DNA from: Selaginella tamariscina
Taxonomy: Eukaryota; Streptophyta; Lycopodiopsida; Selaginellales; Selaginellaceae
Assembly (NCBI GenBank): GCA_003024785.1
Contig: PUQB01000201.1
Span: forward strand, 43,497 to 107,496
Direction of reading: 5' to 3'
Length of the DNA stretch: 64,000 bases
Part shown: piece after piece, positions 25,014 to 36,300 of the stretch
Layout of the letters: every line of letters begins with the position of its first letter
Position numbering within the stretch: the stretch's first letter is position 1
Notes under the pieces: generated by a model
Told to the model about the DNA's origin: nothing
Seen by the model: the letters and a program-made list of their open reading frames with translations, nothing else
The model's database searches: none
Program-made: the position numbers and the translations under genes

Positions 25014-26404
25014 TTGCCAGGTATTGATAATAACTAACACTAAACTAATTATGACAGACATAATCAACTTGATAGAGGACGTATCTCCGTTGTAAGGATC
25101 TCACTTAGAAGCTAGGTGATTGAAAAGGAAATAAAATGCCATCAAAGAAGTTTGTTCAATACAATGAAGGCCAACTATTGTCATAGGCAGGAGTACGATT
25201 ACACCACAATTCTAAAACAAACCAAGGATACAAAAAAGGAAAATTTCTCCACCATAACCAAATTAAGTTTTAACCAATTTCAAAGCCAAGGGAATGGTGG
25301 TACAAGAGCGAGTTGTCCACAATAAAGATTGGATATGACGTTACATAGGTAGAGCGAAAGAAGAGTGCAAACCATTGCTTTTGTTGATGAGGGTATTAAC
25401 TCGATGTCAACAAAACATATGGAACACCAATTTGTCCTACAGACTTGCCAAGTGTGCCAGCTCAAGGTTTTATGAGTGTTCTTCAATATGATGAATACAA
25501 CAAGAATGCCTAGCTTGTGCAAGATATTTAATTACCCATTTTTTAAATTCAGTATTGAGCCAAGGTATATTTTACAACAATCCATAAAACTCTATTCATG
25601 TTTGTTAAATAAATCCTCAACGTTAAGGATTAATTTAATAAACAAATGAATGGTGTTTCTTTTACCTAATAACATCATGCTTGTGATTCACAAGGTAAAA
25701 GGACTCCTCGAGTAAATATTTCATTTGTATTATAATGAAAGGGATTTACATGGAACATGCAGTGTCACCATCTCTTAATATCCAAATTGTTAAAAAAAAT
25801 ACCCAAACCGCAATTACATGCCTTGCATTTATATGTATTTTGTTTGTCTGAATACTAACTAATAGACATATTCATCCAAGGTTGGCAATTTAAGCATGAT
25901 GTAAATGCACTTTTTTGTAGGGTAGTTATTAATGGTTAATTATCTACATTATTTATGATTTTTTAATGAAAATAATTAACGACTTTTAAATCAACCAAAA
26001 CTTCTTTTATACAAAATTTATATAAAAACTCTCTAACCTAGCTCATCTTTGTTTACTACGACAGAATTTTATAAAAATCAAAATACTCCAGACCACTGAA
26101 AACAGCCCCTTAGTAATTATAGTTATGTTTATAATATAAACATATTGATTTATCTCTTTTGGTAGTGTAGTATTCTAGATTCCTTCTTATTATTACATGG
26201 GGATTCATAACTATATTGGGATTTTTGTATTTGAATTGTCTGTGAACGAATTTAGCATCCTGTATTTCATGAATTTCTATGTATCTAAATTTGGTAGGTG
26301 ATGATCAAATTAGTAACAATGTATGTGTGCAGTGTGAGAAATTTTTGTATCACACAGCTACACATTGCATTATATATAAATATATATACATCTTTATACA
26401 CATA

Positions 26405-26650
26405 CATACACAGCAAGCTCATGAGCTCCTACACCGTAAAACGATGTCGTATGAGTTTGTTTCTAAATACACATGTAAGTATATATCAAAAATATTAATT
26501 AATTATTTAAATTTTGTATGAATCCATTTTCTGTAGGGAAAGCTGCATAATAGATTCGAGGTGCTTGGGGACAGACTCCCAGTTATGCCCATTATAAATT
26601 TGTGTGTACCGAGGTTGTCTTTTTATATAATTTAACTCTATAATGGTATA
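26405..26650. pseudogene. LCB2 exon 10 fragment, split into two halves on opposite strands
   Basis: 26408-26490 read on the minus strand matches the end of LCB2 intron 9 and the start of exon 10 (ACGGTGTAGGAGCTC). 26535-26600 on the plus strand matches the middle of the same exon (TTCGAGGTGCTTGGGGACAG, then CCCAGTTATGCCCAT). The two halves of one exon thus point towards each other. Downstream bases resemble the LCB2 3' flank. Confidence 0.7.
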
Positions 26651-27129
26651 TATCTCTATAGCTATATATTTGGATTATACTTATTTGATAAAAATACATT
26701 AATAATGCTTTATTAACCTAATTAGATCCGACTTTATTAATTTAAATAGTTAAATAAATTATATTATTACATTATAAAATTTACAAGATAAAAATGTAAA
26801 ATTAGGTTATGAAAGTGAGATGATTAAATATATGTAATATACACACATATATTTCAATATAGCTGTATTAGTTAGTATAGTATATCTATTATATATTTAA
26901 TTTTAACATATGACAAAAAAGGGAAAGAATATTATTGTTACAAGTATCTACGACACTAATAAACAATAAAATTTCTTTATTATTATTATTAAAAATATTA
27001 ATGTTAAAAAGGGAAAGAATATTATTTTTATTCATTACAGCATTAAAAAGGTTAATGCCCCTTATAAACGGAGGATATTCGTAATATTTATAAAGAATAT
27101 TAGCTACACGTGGAAAAGGTTAACTAGGG

Positions 27130-27165
27130 TATAAAAGGAGCGAGGGTGTCTTAGGGTTCAGTATT
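27130..27165 (+). promoter_or_regulatory. TATA box and telobox of micro-gene copy A
   Basis: TATAAAA at 27130-27136 lies 36 bp before the ATG, followed by GGAGCGAGGGTGTC and TTAGGGTTCAG. Upstream is AAAAGGTTAA. The block is nearly identical before all six gene copies. Confidence 0.7.
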
Positions 27166-27324
27166 ATGGTGATCCAGAGTATGTATTATGCAGCGGCAGC
27201 AGCGGTGGCAGCTGGAGCTCTTGTTTATGCACTCAAAGATGACAAGATCTACGCTCCACCAAGACACGATCAACCGCCATTCATTCCACCGCGAATGCCA
27301 CAACCAGTCCGTAACACTTCTTAA
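27166..27324 (+). CDS. Micro-protein gene, copy A (52 residues)
   Basis: Intronless frame: MVIQSMYYAAAAAV at the N-terminus, one likely membrane helix (about residues 7-24, Ala/Val/Leu rich, ending LVYAL), a charged turn KDDKIYAPPRH, then a proline-rich tail (QPPFIPPRMPQP). The function is unknown; a small single-pass membrane protein is the best structural guess. It lacks one Val of the run found in other copies (an in-frame loss). A poly(A)-type signal AATAAA lies in the conserved GAGACAAATAAAT about 55 bp after the stop. The start is chosen because the TATA box lies only 36 bp upstream. Confidence 0.6.
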   Translation: MVIQSMYYAAAAAVAAGALVYALKDDKIYAPPRHDQPPFIPPRMPQPVRNTS

Positions 27325-28945
27325 GCGATTTAATTTAGTAAAATTATGATGTTTTGACAATTTTTGGAAACATGAGACAAATAAATGTAGTTTGCTTTAA
27401 TAAAGGGATATTTTACAAATAATGCAATAGCTGGGTTAAATTTAAATGATAAATAAAACGTTATTAAAATTGATGTAAAAAAACTATATATAATCTATAT
27501 ACTTTGCTTTAGCGATAGTAATCTATGAAGACAAAACAAAAAAAGAATTAACGAGAGGGTTTTAAGATTCAACCAACAAAACCAATGTATCATTGAACAG
27601 ATTATATAGGCACACCACACACATAGTATACATGTGTGTCATTATTATTTTTATATTCTGTTTAATGTCTAGACATGTAATACATGAATATAAATATTTA
27701 ACCAAATATTTGCATCGGAGTTCAGCCGATCGGATGATATAGCAGGTCAAGTTGGTTATCAAGATGAGAACCCAAGGCTTAGATCTTAAGAAGATAAATG
27801 AGGAGCACAACGCCACTGTGGAGAACCTCACAAGCTAATAATAAAATTGTTAATTACTATGAAATAGGACTATATACATACCTATTTTAATTACAACATA
27901 CATATAATAAAATTGTTAATTACTATGAAATAGGACTATATACATACCCGTTTTAGTTATAACATACATATAATCTCATGTATAAATGCATATGTGTCAT
28001 ATAGACGAAAACTCATATAATAGTATATATGTATATATTATATCCGTCTCAACGTTCGGTAGCTGTAGAAAAACTCAAAATAAGTTTACATATTTATAAA
28101 ATAAAGATTTTAATAGCATACTATTTCTTTTTAATATATGCTGCAAAAATTCTTAAAATATCCAAAATCCTGTCAGGCATGCGTAGAACAGGCTAATTTA
28201 TTTTGATTAATAATTCAGATTCTATTTCTAAGGTATTTAGAATTAAAGAAAGTTCGGTACGTTTCATCTTTCACACTCTATACTATAAAATATTTATATT
28301 ATTATATACATTCATGAACTATACATTAAAAACTTAAGGTATTATTTATGAGAAATGGATAGATCACATAAATGATATTCTGCTTTGTATATTTAAATGT
28401 GTGTGTACCCACACAATATATCTTTATGTGTGTGTGTACATATGCAATATATATATTATTGTGTATATATAATGTAATGTATGTATGATATATATGTTGC
28501 AGTTTTGATTTCAGGTGCAAAATCTGCATAATTTCTAGGGTTTAGTGTTTAGGGTTTCACATCAAAATAAAATAATTATAAATTGTAATTGGAATATGAG
28601 TCAGTATATTGAAATTTTAAGATTGCAAGTTAAATCATTTCTTTTAAATAACATCTTTTAAAAATATTATTATTTGTGTCCGTTTGATATGGATAATTTT
28701 AGACCATTTGATGCATGCCTAGGAAGGGAATTATAATTTTGTGGTCATGTGGGATAGGCATTGACATGTTATCAAAGGATTTTAAGAATAATTTTAGTTT
28801 CTTTAATTCTTAAACTTAATTTAGTGCGTGATTACAGCCTGATATACACATATCACACATAGTATCAACTATTATATGAATTGTAATATCTATCTTTCAC
28901 ACACGACTATTTCACGAACATATTGATATAAATGATTTACATATC

Positions 28946-29046
28946 AGATATTTAGCTCAGTTGGTAGAGCGGAGGCATGAAGTAACGTGCACAGATATCC
29001 TTTAAGATATCCTTTAGGTCGCTGGTTCGATTCCGGCTTGGTTGGA
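28946..29046 (+). pseudogene. tRNA-Tyr-derived pseudogene
   Basis: D-arm TTAGCTCAGTTGGTAGAGC, the intron-like AACGTGCACAG and T-arm GGTTCGATTCC of plant tRNA-Tyr are present. The anticodon region reads CATGAAGT instead of ACTGTAGT, the acceptor ends do not pair, and AGATATCCTTTA is tandemly duplicated. Not expected to be functional. Confidence 0.7.
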
Positions 29047-29702
29047 TAATTAAATATTATTATATCGTGTTGATTTATATACAATTTATGTCATAATCAA
29101 AAGTAGTTTTGTATGTATTATTAATCATATATAATTCTTTAATTCATTCTTATAAATATGTAAATTTATTTTGACTTTTATGGATGATCGTTGAGAAGAA
29201 TATAATAGATACATAATATACTATTATATGAGTTTTAGTATCTATGCAGCATATGCGGTTATTCACAAATGGTTTGTTAGAGATATTATATTCATGTATT
29301 ACATATCTAGACATTAATAGAATATAAAAACAATGATGAACAATTTCCACACGCATACTGTGCTTATGTAATCTGTTCAATGATACATTGGTTTGGTGGA
29401 TTTCTCCTGTACTGAATCCTAAAACCCTCCCATTAACCTTCTTAATGCTGCATAAGGTTAATGCTCTAACAAAATATTCTTTATCTTTTATCTTTAAATG
29501 TAAACGTTCAAGTAAATGTTCTATACACGTATATATTAAACTTGAATTCAACTTATTTGGTAATATAAATTTTTTTAAATTGATTTAAAGAAACTATATA
29601 TATTATATTTAAAAGATATCCTTTTTATTAAACTAAGCTAATTTTGTTTGTCTCATGTTTCCAAAATAGTTAAAACATCAAAAGTTTACTAAATTAAATC
29701 AT

Positions 29703-29864
29703 TTAAGATGTACTTCCGACTTGCGGTGAAATTGGTGGTGGAATGAATGGCGGTTGATTGTGTCTCGGTGGGGCGTAGATCTTGTCATCTTTGAGTGCGT
29801 AAACAAGAGCTCCAGTTGCCACCACCGCTGCTGCCGCTGCATAATACATACTCTGGATCACCAT
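29703..29864 (-). CDS. Micro-protein gene, copy B (53 residues)
   Basis: Intact frame with the same plan as copy A: MVIQSMYY, an alanine/valine helix ending LVYALKDDKIY, then APPRHNQPPFIPPP and a tail ending GSTS. The start at 29864 is the ATG 36 bp downstream of the TATA box. A longer in-frame extension upstream runs through the TATA box and is not credible. Divergent partner of copy C. Function unknown. Confidence 0.6.
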   Translation of the reverse strand: MVIQSMYYAAAAAVVATGALVYALKDDKIYAPPRHNQPPFIPPPISPQVGSTS

Positions 29865-29900
29865 AATACTAAACCCTAAAACACCCTCGCTCCTTTTATA
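29865..29900 (-). promoter_or_regulatory. TATA box and telobox of micro-gene copy B
   Basis: On the minus strand TATAAAA (29894-29900) is followed by GGAGCGAGGGTG and TTTTAGGGTTTAG, ending directly at the start codon. Two AAAAGGTTAATG-type blocks lie upstream. Confidence 0.7.
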
Positions 29901-30447
29901 CCCTGCATTAACCTTTTCTATTAACCTTTTCCATGCTATAACGAATATTCCTTGCAAATATTACTAATTAGCAGTATTAATCTTTTCCTTTTTGTTTGAA
30001 ATGTTAACGCTCAAGGAGTTGTTATTCAATCTAAATTAACTTGTGAGTTGTTTTCAATCTAAATAAACACTTCAAACGAAAAGGGAAAGATATATTATTG
30101 TTAATTAGTAATATTCGTAAGGAATATACGTTATAGCATGGAAAAGTTTAAGGATATCGTTTGATGCTGTAACACACAGACGTATGCATCAACCTCAGGA
30201 CACTTAGACTTTAACTTCTAGCTGCAGAATAAACTGGACGTTCACATTCCACACATTATATTATATATAAAGAGAGAGAGGAGAGAATAAATAATATACA
30301 CACACTAGTTAATTTAGATTGAATAACAACTCCTTGAACGTTAACACTTCAAACGAAAGGGAAAGATTATTATTGTTTTATTAGTAATATTCGCAAGGAA
30401 TATACGTTATAGCATGGAAAAGGTTAATGGAAAAGGTTAATGCAGGG

Positions 30448-30486
30448 TATAAAAGGAGCGAGGGTGTCTTAGGGTTTAGTATTACG
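30448..30486 (+). promoter_or_regulatory. TATA box of micro-gene copy C
   Basis: TATAAAA at 30448-30454, then GGAGCGAGGGTGTC and TTAGGGTTTAG as in the intact copies. The original start codon has changed from ATG to ACG; a new ATG follows at the next codon. Confidence 0.6.
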
Positions 30487-30645
30487 ATGATCCAGAGTAT
30501 GTATTATGCAGCAGCAGCGCGGTGGCGGCAACTGGAGCTCTTGTTTACGCACTCAAAGATGACAAGATCTACGCTCCACCGAGACACGATCAACCGCCAT
30601 TCATTCCACCACCGATTCCACCACCAGTCGAGTACCTCTTAAATG
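30487..30645 (+). pseudogene. Micro-protein gene, copy C (frameshifted)
   Basis: Begins MIQSMYYAAAA, then a one-base loss in the GCAGCAGCGCGG region throws the frame before the membrane helix is complete. The later sequence still matches the other copies at DNA level (CTCAAAGATGACAAGATC). A second small loss lies near the stop (CCAGTCGAGTACC). The only one of six copies with a broken frame. Confidence 0.65.
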
Positions 30646-30942
30646 ATTTAATTTAGTAAAATTCTGATGTTTAACCGATTTTGGAAAACATGAGACAAAT
30701 AAATTATTTACTTTAATAAAAGGGATATTTTTTAAATATATGTATTAAATTTAAATGGTAAGTAAACGTGATGTAAAGAAACTATATATATATCTATAAC
30801 TTGCTTTCGTGATAGTAATTTATATTACCAAATTAAGTTGAATTCAAGTTTAATATATGTATATACATAGATTAGAACATTTACTTAACGTTCACATTTA
30901 AAAAAAAAAATAAAGAATATTATCACTTAATTAATTATTGGA

Positions 30943-30977
30943 GCATTAACCTTTTGCAGCATTAAGAAGGTTAATGC
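30943..30977. repeat. Short hairpin made from two micro-gene promoter ends
   Basis: GCATTAACCTT pairs with AAGGTTAATGC across a short loop. Sister copies lie at 29431-29464, 33133-33167, 40935-40969, 46769-46792, 52152-52186 and 53731-53764. AAGGTTAATGC also occurs just before the TATA box of the micro-genes, so the hairpin looks like two promoter ends joined head to head. Confidence 0.6.
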
Positions 30978-31317
30978 AATGGTTTTAGGATTCAGTACAG
31001 AGAATCCACCAAAACCAATGTATCATGGAAGAGATTACATAGGCATAGTATGCTTGTGTGTAAATTGTTCATCATTATTTTTATATTCTATTTAATGTCT
31101 AGATATGTAATACATGAATATAAATATTTATAACCAACCATTTGTAAATAAATGCATATGCTGCATATAGAGATAGATACTAAAACTCATATAATAGTAT
31201 ATTACGTCTCAACGAAAACATCTATAAAAGTCAAAATAAATTTACATATTTATAAGAATGAATTAAAATAAAAATTTTAATAGTATACTATTCCGCTTTA
31301 AATATATTATGTAAATA

Positions 31318-31540
31318 TCGAGGAAAGATTTGAAAGAAGTTTTGAAAGTGTGTGTATATATAGTGAGTGCCTATTCTTATTAATTCTGATTTTAATTATA
31401 TATATTTAATTAAGACTTTATTAAATGAAAATGGATTTGTACCGGCCATCTATGACATGTTTACATCAAGTACTTCAAATACTTGAGATTCTCTTATTTA
31501 TGTAATTTTACTTTGTAATGTCTTTATATATTTCTATATT
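31318..31540 (+). pseudogene. LCB2 3' fragment (end of exon 11, intron, exon 12)
   Basis: CGAGGAAAGATTTGAAAGAAG matches the end of LCB2 exon 11, including the GTGTGTG donor. ACATCAAGTACTTCAAATAC matches exon 12, followed by the LCB2 3' flank GATTCTCTTATTTATGTAAT. Frame is lost. Confidence 0.7.
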
Positions 31541-31990
31541 TATATATGTAATTTATATAGACATAACTAGCATGATAAGTTTATATCATTTTTATTCTTA
31601 TGGTAAATGAAATTTAATTTATTATTAATAAATTTTCTTACTGATAAAAGTATAGTACTAGTACTAATCATGTTTTGTAATTATATTTCTTATACAATTT
31701 AAATGTATTATTACATTATAAAATGTACAAGGTGAAAATGCAAAGTAAGTTATGAAAGTGCTTTCAGACAGGTGATTAAATAATCATTAAAATAAATTTA
31801 ATATTCAAATTGAATATATAATTATATTTATATTATATATATCAGATTAATAATACATACAAGAATACTTTTGATTATATTTTTATATATGTATATATAT
31901 CAGATTTAATACATACAAGAATACTTTTGATTATATATAATTATACCATTAACATTGTATATAATCAATATATATTTTGATTATATATAT

Positions 31991-32103
31991 CCGGCCTGTC
32001 CGAATCCAACCGGCGACCTAAGGATATCTGTTCACGTTACTAACCTAAGGATATCTGTTCACGTTACTACAGTCCTCCGCTCTACCAACTGAGCTAAGGT
32101 CGG
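31991..32103 (-). pseudogene. tRNA-Tyr-like gene with internal duplication
   Basis: The closest copy to a real tRNA-Tyr. CCGACCT pairs with AGGCCGG with one mismatch, the D-arm is perfect, and the anticodon GTA sits in GGACTGTAGT. However, about 27 bp covering the intron and the 3' anticodon arm (AGTAACGTGAACAGATATCC) is present twice, and the T-loop reads TTGGATT instead of TTCGAAT. Splicing and function are doubtful. Confidence 0.65.
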
Positions 32104-34160
32104 ATATGTCAAATGATTTGAAATATATCAATATGTTCTTGAATATTTTATTTTAAGTTTTCATAAATAACACACACACCAAACAACACAAACACAAATA
32201 GAATATGTACTATTACAATCAAAATGTCTTAATAAATCTTACGTTTATCTTATACTTCGATTGAGAAATATAATTATGGAGAGACCTTCTAAATTCACTA
32301 ACATACTGAAATAATTTAAAAAAAATACATTTATTGAAAGGAGAATTTTAGAACTTACATATGTTCTTTTTTAAAAAGAGAAGAATTCTAGGCTAATTCA
32401 AAAAATATATGTTTAAACTTTATTATATATTCTTATATAAATTAATGAGTTATATTAAAATATAAAATAGTGTGCATGAATATTTTAAACATGTTTCATA
32501 CATTTTGTAACGTTATGTAGTGGGTGGATATATTAATATGATCGAAATAAGTATAAATTATAAAAAGTAATCTTTTGATAATTTTATAATTTTATTAAAA
32601 TTTAATTCGTCACGAATATAAATATAAATTTTTAATGTTTCAATATATTACATTCTTATCCGTGTGTGAAAGATAGATATTACAATTCATATAATGGTCT
32701 TTATTAAATTTTCAAACTGATATTAATATATTCATCACACACACGTATGCATCGACATGTGCTTATAATTTATTTCATTATTTCTATATTAATTATTAAA
32801 TTATTATTCTGTAAAACTTCTTAAACAATTTAATTTAATAAATTCTGACAAATAAATTAATTTACTTTAATAAAAGGATACTTTATTTATACAACAATTC
32901 AAGTTTATTTAAACATCTGATATCAACAATTCAAGTTTAATATAGGCATGTATGTATTAAATTTAAATGATAAGTAAACGTAATTAAAACTGATGTAAAA
33001 GAAATTATGTATATAATCAAAATACTTTGCTTTCCTAATAATATCTATATTACCAAATTAAATTCAATTCAAATTTAACATATACGTGGATACATAAATC
33101 CTTGAACGTTTACAAAAAAAATAATGATTGCAGCATTAACCTTCTGCGGCATTAAGAAGGTTAATGCCAAGGTTTAGGATTATTGGTGATTCAAAGATGT
33201 ATTATACATAGTATACATGTGTGTAAATTGTCCATATTTCTATATTCTGTTTAATGTCTAGACATGTATACTTGAATAGAACTAACCATTTATGATAAAT
33301 GCATATGCTTATAAGTCATAATAGTATATGAATGTATGCAAAACTAAATTTATTTGCTTGAACATATTTATAAGAATGAAATAAATTAAAGATTTTAATA
33401 GTATATTTTCTCTTTAAATATATTCTTAAAATATTGTCAAAACATGTTAATTTTATTTTGATTAATAATTCCTTTAAGGTATATAGGAATTAAAGAAACT
33501 ACGTTTCATCTTCCACGCTATAATATAAATATATATATTATTGTACGCTATTTTAAAACATAATCTATTATTTATGAGAAATGGATATCACATAAATGGG
33601 ATTCTGCTTATGTATATATAAAGTGTGTTTGTATTTCTACAACACATATATATCTTTGTGTGTGTGTGCATATGTATGCATGTAATTAATATATAATTTA
33701 AATATTTTATTTGAATTAATAATTCAAGGTATTTAGGATTAAACAAACTTTGGTTACGTTCATCTTTCACGCTCTATACTATAAACATATTTATACTTAA
33801 GGTATTATTTATGAGAAATGGATAGATCACGTAAATGAGATTCTGCTTTTGTATGTTTAAATGCGTATGTGTGTACACAACATATATATCTTTGTGTGTG
33901 TGAGTGCATGTATGTACGTATGAATGAAATATATTATATATTATATATATATATATGTTGTCAAAGGATTTTAAGAATAATTTTAATTTCTTTAATGATT
34001 AAACTTGAAGATGCATGATTTAGTGTGTGAGTACAACCTGCTATACACATAATCACACATAGTATACATGTCTGTGTAAATTGTCCATTATTACTTTTAT
34101 ATTCTATTTAACATATTGAGCAACATATTTATAACCAACCATTTATCATATGCTGCATAT
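32104..34160. repeat. Large inverted repeat C, left arm
   Basis: Pairs inverted with 45620-47870. The two runs match in order over about 2 kb: the tRNA-Tyr end near 32100 with 47829, 33540-33690 with 46190-46320 and 33960-34150 with 45630-45850. No intact gene is inside. Confidence 0.75.
33168..33210 (+). pseudogene. Micro-gene start remnant
   Basis: TTTAGGATTATTGGTGATTC then AAAGATGTATTATACA resembles the telobox-ATG-MYY start of the micro-gene. The rest is lost. It lies next to a GGTTAATGC hairpin. Confidence 0.45.
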
Positions 34161-34624
34161 AGACGATATATACTAGAACTTACATTCGTATAGTTTCAAG
34201 TTGAATTAATGTATAGATTATAACATAATATGTGAATTTCTACATTCTAATACACCATTTGGTGTCGCAAAACGCACGCACACGATGTAGGCACCTATGT
34301 TTGTAATTTGTCTCAGGAACGCTCAGACTTTATCTTCTCCCGTTTGGCAGCTGCAAGAAACCCATAATAAGTTTATCATATATAAGAGTTAATTAAAATA
34401 AGAATCTAATTCACCTTTATATCTTCTTAAGTATGTTATTTTCCTTTAACTATTATGCAAATATTCTTAAATTATCCTGGCATATGATTTGATTGAATGA
34501 TTCGGGTTTAATCTAAACAGGGGATTAAAGAAACTTTGGTTACTATCTGTTATAAATATATTCATATATTGTATATTCATGAGCTATATATTTAAATATT
34601 AAGATATTATTTACTATGATGTGT

Positions 34625-34890
34625 GTTTAGATAGGACCAAAAAAACACTAATAGCACTGGTGACTGTGACATTCCCAATGACACCATTGTTATGTGCTTC
34701 ACATATGAGCAAAGATTTTTGAACAAGAATTCAAAATATATATGTATATTTATTATTGTTTTATATTTATTATGTCTTATATTTATATTTTTGTTTGATT
34801 CTTATTTATTTAGAATTGAGACTTTTATTAAATGAAAATGAACCTGTAAAGGTGATTGGTTGTAACAAATCTCTATGTGTCTAGTATTTA
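34625..34890 (+). pseudogene. LCB2 exon 11 fragment
   Basis: GCACTGGTGACTGTGACATT and CCCAATGACACCATTGTTAT follow LCB2 exon 11 order, then CACATATGAGCAAAGATTTT. The part between is deleted. The tail GTAACAAATCTCTAT resembles the LCB2 3' flank. Confidence 0.65.
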
Positions 34891-35084
34891 TATATTGGAG
34901 TTAAATACTTTCATTAATCTATGTATTTATAAATTTTGAGTTAAATATTTATTTAAACTAACTCTTACGAAAGAGAGAGTCACATTCACTAAAGTCTAAG
35001 TTTTACCTTATGTTAAATAATAATATGTTATTATCTATATTATTCATTTCACATTTAATGTTTTTATTAAGTTTTATGTGATTA

Positions 35085-35350
35085 CAGGTAGTAGTGGTGA
35101 CTTTGGCATTCCCAGACCACCATTGTTGCTAGTTTCGGGCTCATATATGTATGTCTGTTTCACATTGGACGAAAGTGTTTTAAAGGTGTGTGTGTGTGTG
35201 GTGTCTATTTTTTTAATTCTGATTTTAATTATATATTTATATTAATTAAAACTTTTTAGTCATCTGTGACTGTTTAACATCAAGTACTTCAAATACTTGA
35301 GATTCTCTTATTGATAAAATTTAACTCTGTAATGTCTCTATATATTTCTG
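35085..35350 (+). pseudogene. LCB2 exon 11-12 fragment with preserved acceptor
   Basis: ATTACAG then GTAGTAGTGGTGACTTTGGC keeps the exon 11 acceptor. A one-base loss near CCCAGACCACC breaks the frame. The GTGTGTG donor, intron and exon 12 (ACATCAAGTACTTC) follow, then the 3' flank. Confidence 0.7.
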
Positions 35351-35812
35351 TATATTATATATTTAAGTTATATATACACGTTAACTGGCATTATAAGTTT
35401 ATATCATTTTTATTCTTATGGTAAATGATAATTTAATTTGTTATTAATGAATTTTATTACTAATAAAAGTATATTAATAGTTGCTGATGAGGTTTTGTAG
35501 TTAAAATATATATTTCTAACATAATTTTAAATGTATTATTACATTATAAAGTGTACAAGATAAAAATATAAAAATAAGTTACTTTTAAACAGGTGATTAA
35601 ATAACATTAAAATAAATAAATTTAATGTTCAAAATGAATATATACGTTCAGTTCCTTGGACACGCATTGTGTGTGTGTGTGTCTATATATATATATATTA
35701 GATTTAAAATACACATAAGACTACTTTGATTATATATATTATATACCATTAATATTTGTATGGTTGACATAAATTGTATATAAGTCATCATGATATAATA
35801 ATGAATAATCAT

Positions 35813-35876
35813 CCGACCTGCCAGAATCGAACCAACGACTTAAGGACATCTGTACAGTCAACTGAGCTAATGTCGA
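35813..35876 (-). pseudogene. tRNA-Tyr-derived pseudogene, anticodon arm deleted
   Basis: The minus strand gives TCGACATTAGCTCAGTTGAC, then jumps to TGTACAGATGTCCTTAAG and an intact T-arm GGTTCGATTCTGGC with AGGTCGG. The rest of the D-arm and the anticodon are missing. Confidence 0.65.
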
Positions 35877-36300
35877 TACACAAAATCATTTGAAGTATAC
35901 TTGAAATATTAAATTATTTTAAGTTTTCATAAATCATTCACGCTGAAAACACACACCGCACAACACAGACACAAATAAAATATGTACTACAATAAATCTT
36001 ACATTATTTTATACTTCGATTGAGATATAAAATTATAGAGAGACCTTCTAAATTTACTGAAATACTTAAATAATTAAAAAAAACATTTATTAAAACGAGA
36101 ATTTCAGAACTTACATATGTTTTATTAAAAGGCTAATTCAGAAAATATTTTAAACTTTATTTATATATTGTTATATAAATTAATTGGTTATATATTAAAA
36201 TATAAAACAATGTGCATGAATATTTTAAACATGTTTCATACATTCTGTGACGTTATGTAGTGGTGGGTGGATGAATATATATTTATATTTATATTTTTCT

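Larger units (their letters stand above)
19100..25700 (-). mobile_element. Degenerate repeat family 'R', copy 2 (largest, rearranged)
   Basis: A mosaic of R-family segments. 22140-22620 and 24480-24600 are inverted relative to copy 1, 23270-24480 is a direct match to 43130-44330, and 24790-25700 is inverted relative to 44330-45180. Two clusters of the palindromic motif lie at 20225-20405 and 22804-23056. There are short open frames but none with a family I recognise. No terminal inverted repeats or target duplications could be fixed by eye. Confidence 0.5.
25860..28860. repeat. Large inverted repeat A, left arm
   Basis: Pairs in inverted orientation with 40130-42760. Matches include 25866-25900 with about 42710-42745, the micro-gene at 27166-27324 with 41224-41382 (identical translation) and 28497-28555 with 40195-40255. 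The spacer between arms is about 11 kb. The arms differ by scattered substitutions and small indels, so this is not one sequence simply folded in assembly. Confidence 0.8.
29110..31300. repeat. Micro-gene module, copy 1 (divergent gene pair)
   Basis: A direct duplicate of 51865-54130. Internally it is a loose palindrome: micro-gene B on the minus strand and the broken copy C on the plus strand are head to head, about 620 bp apart between start codons. AGCTGCAGAATAAACTGG near 30221 marks the empty site of the MITE found in the other copy. Confidence 0.75.
34560..36300. repeat. Large inverted repeat B, left arm
   Basis: Pairs inverted with 37690-39640, with a centre near 37.0 kb. Contains two LCB2 3' fragments and a tRNA-Tyr remnant, all mirrored on the right arm. 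Confidence 0.75.

Noticed and set aside
27151-27360. Antisense frame across micro-gene A, repeated identically at 41188-41397
   Set aside because: Its duplication only reflects the inverted repeat; it runs antisense through the conserved micro-gene and has no conserved start or homology.
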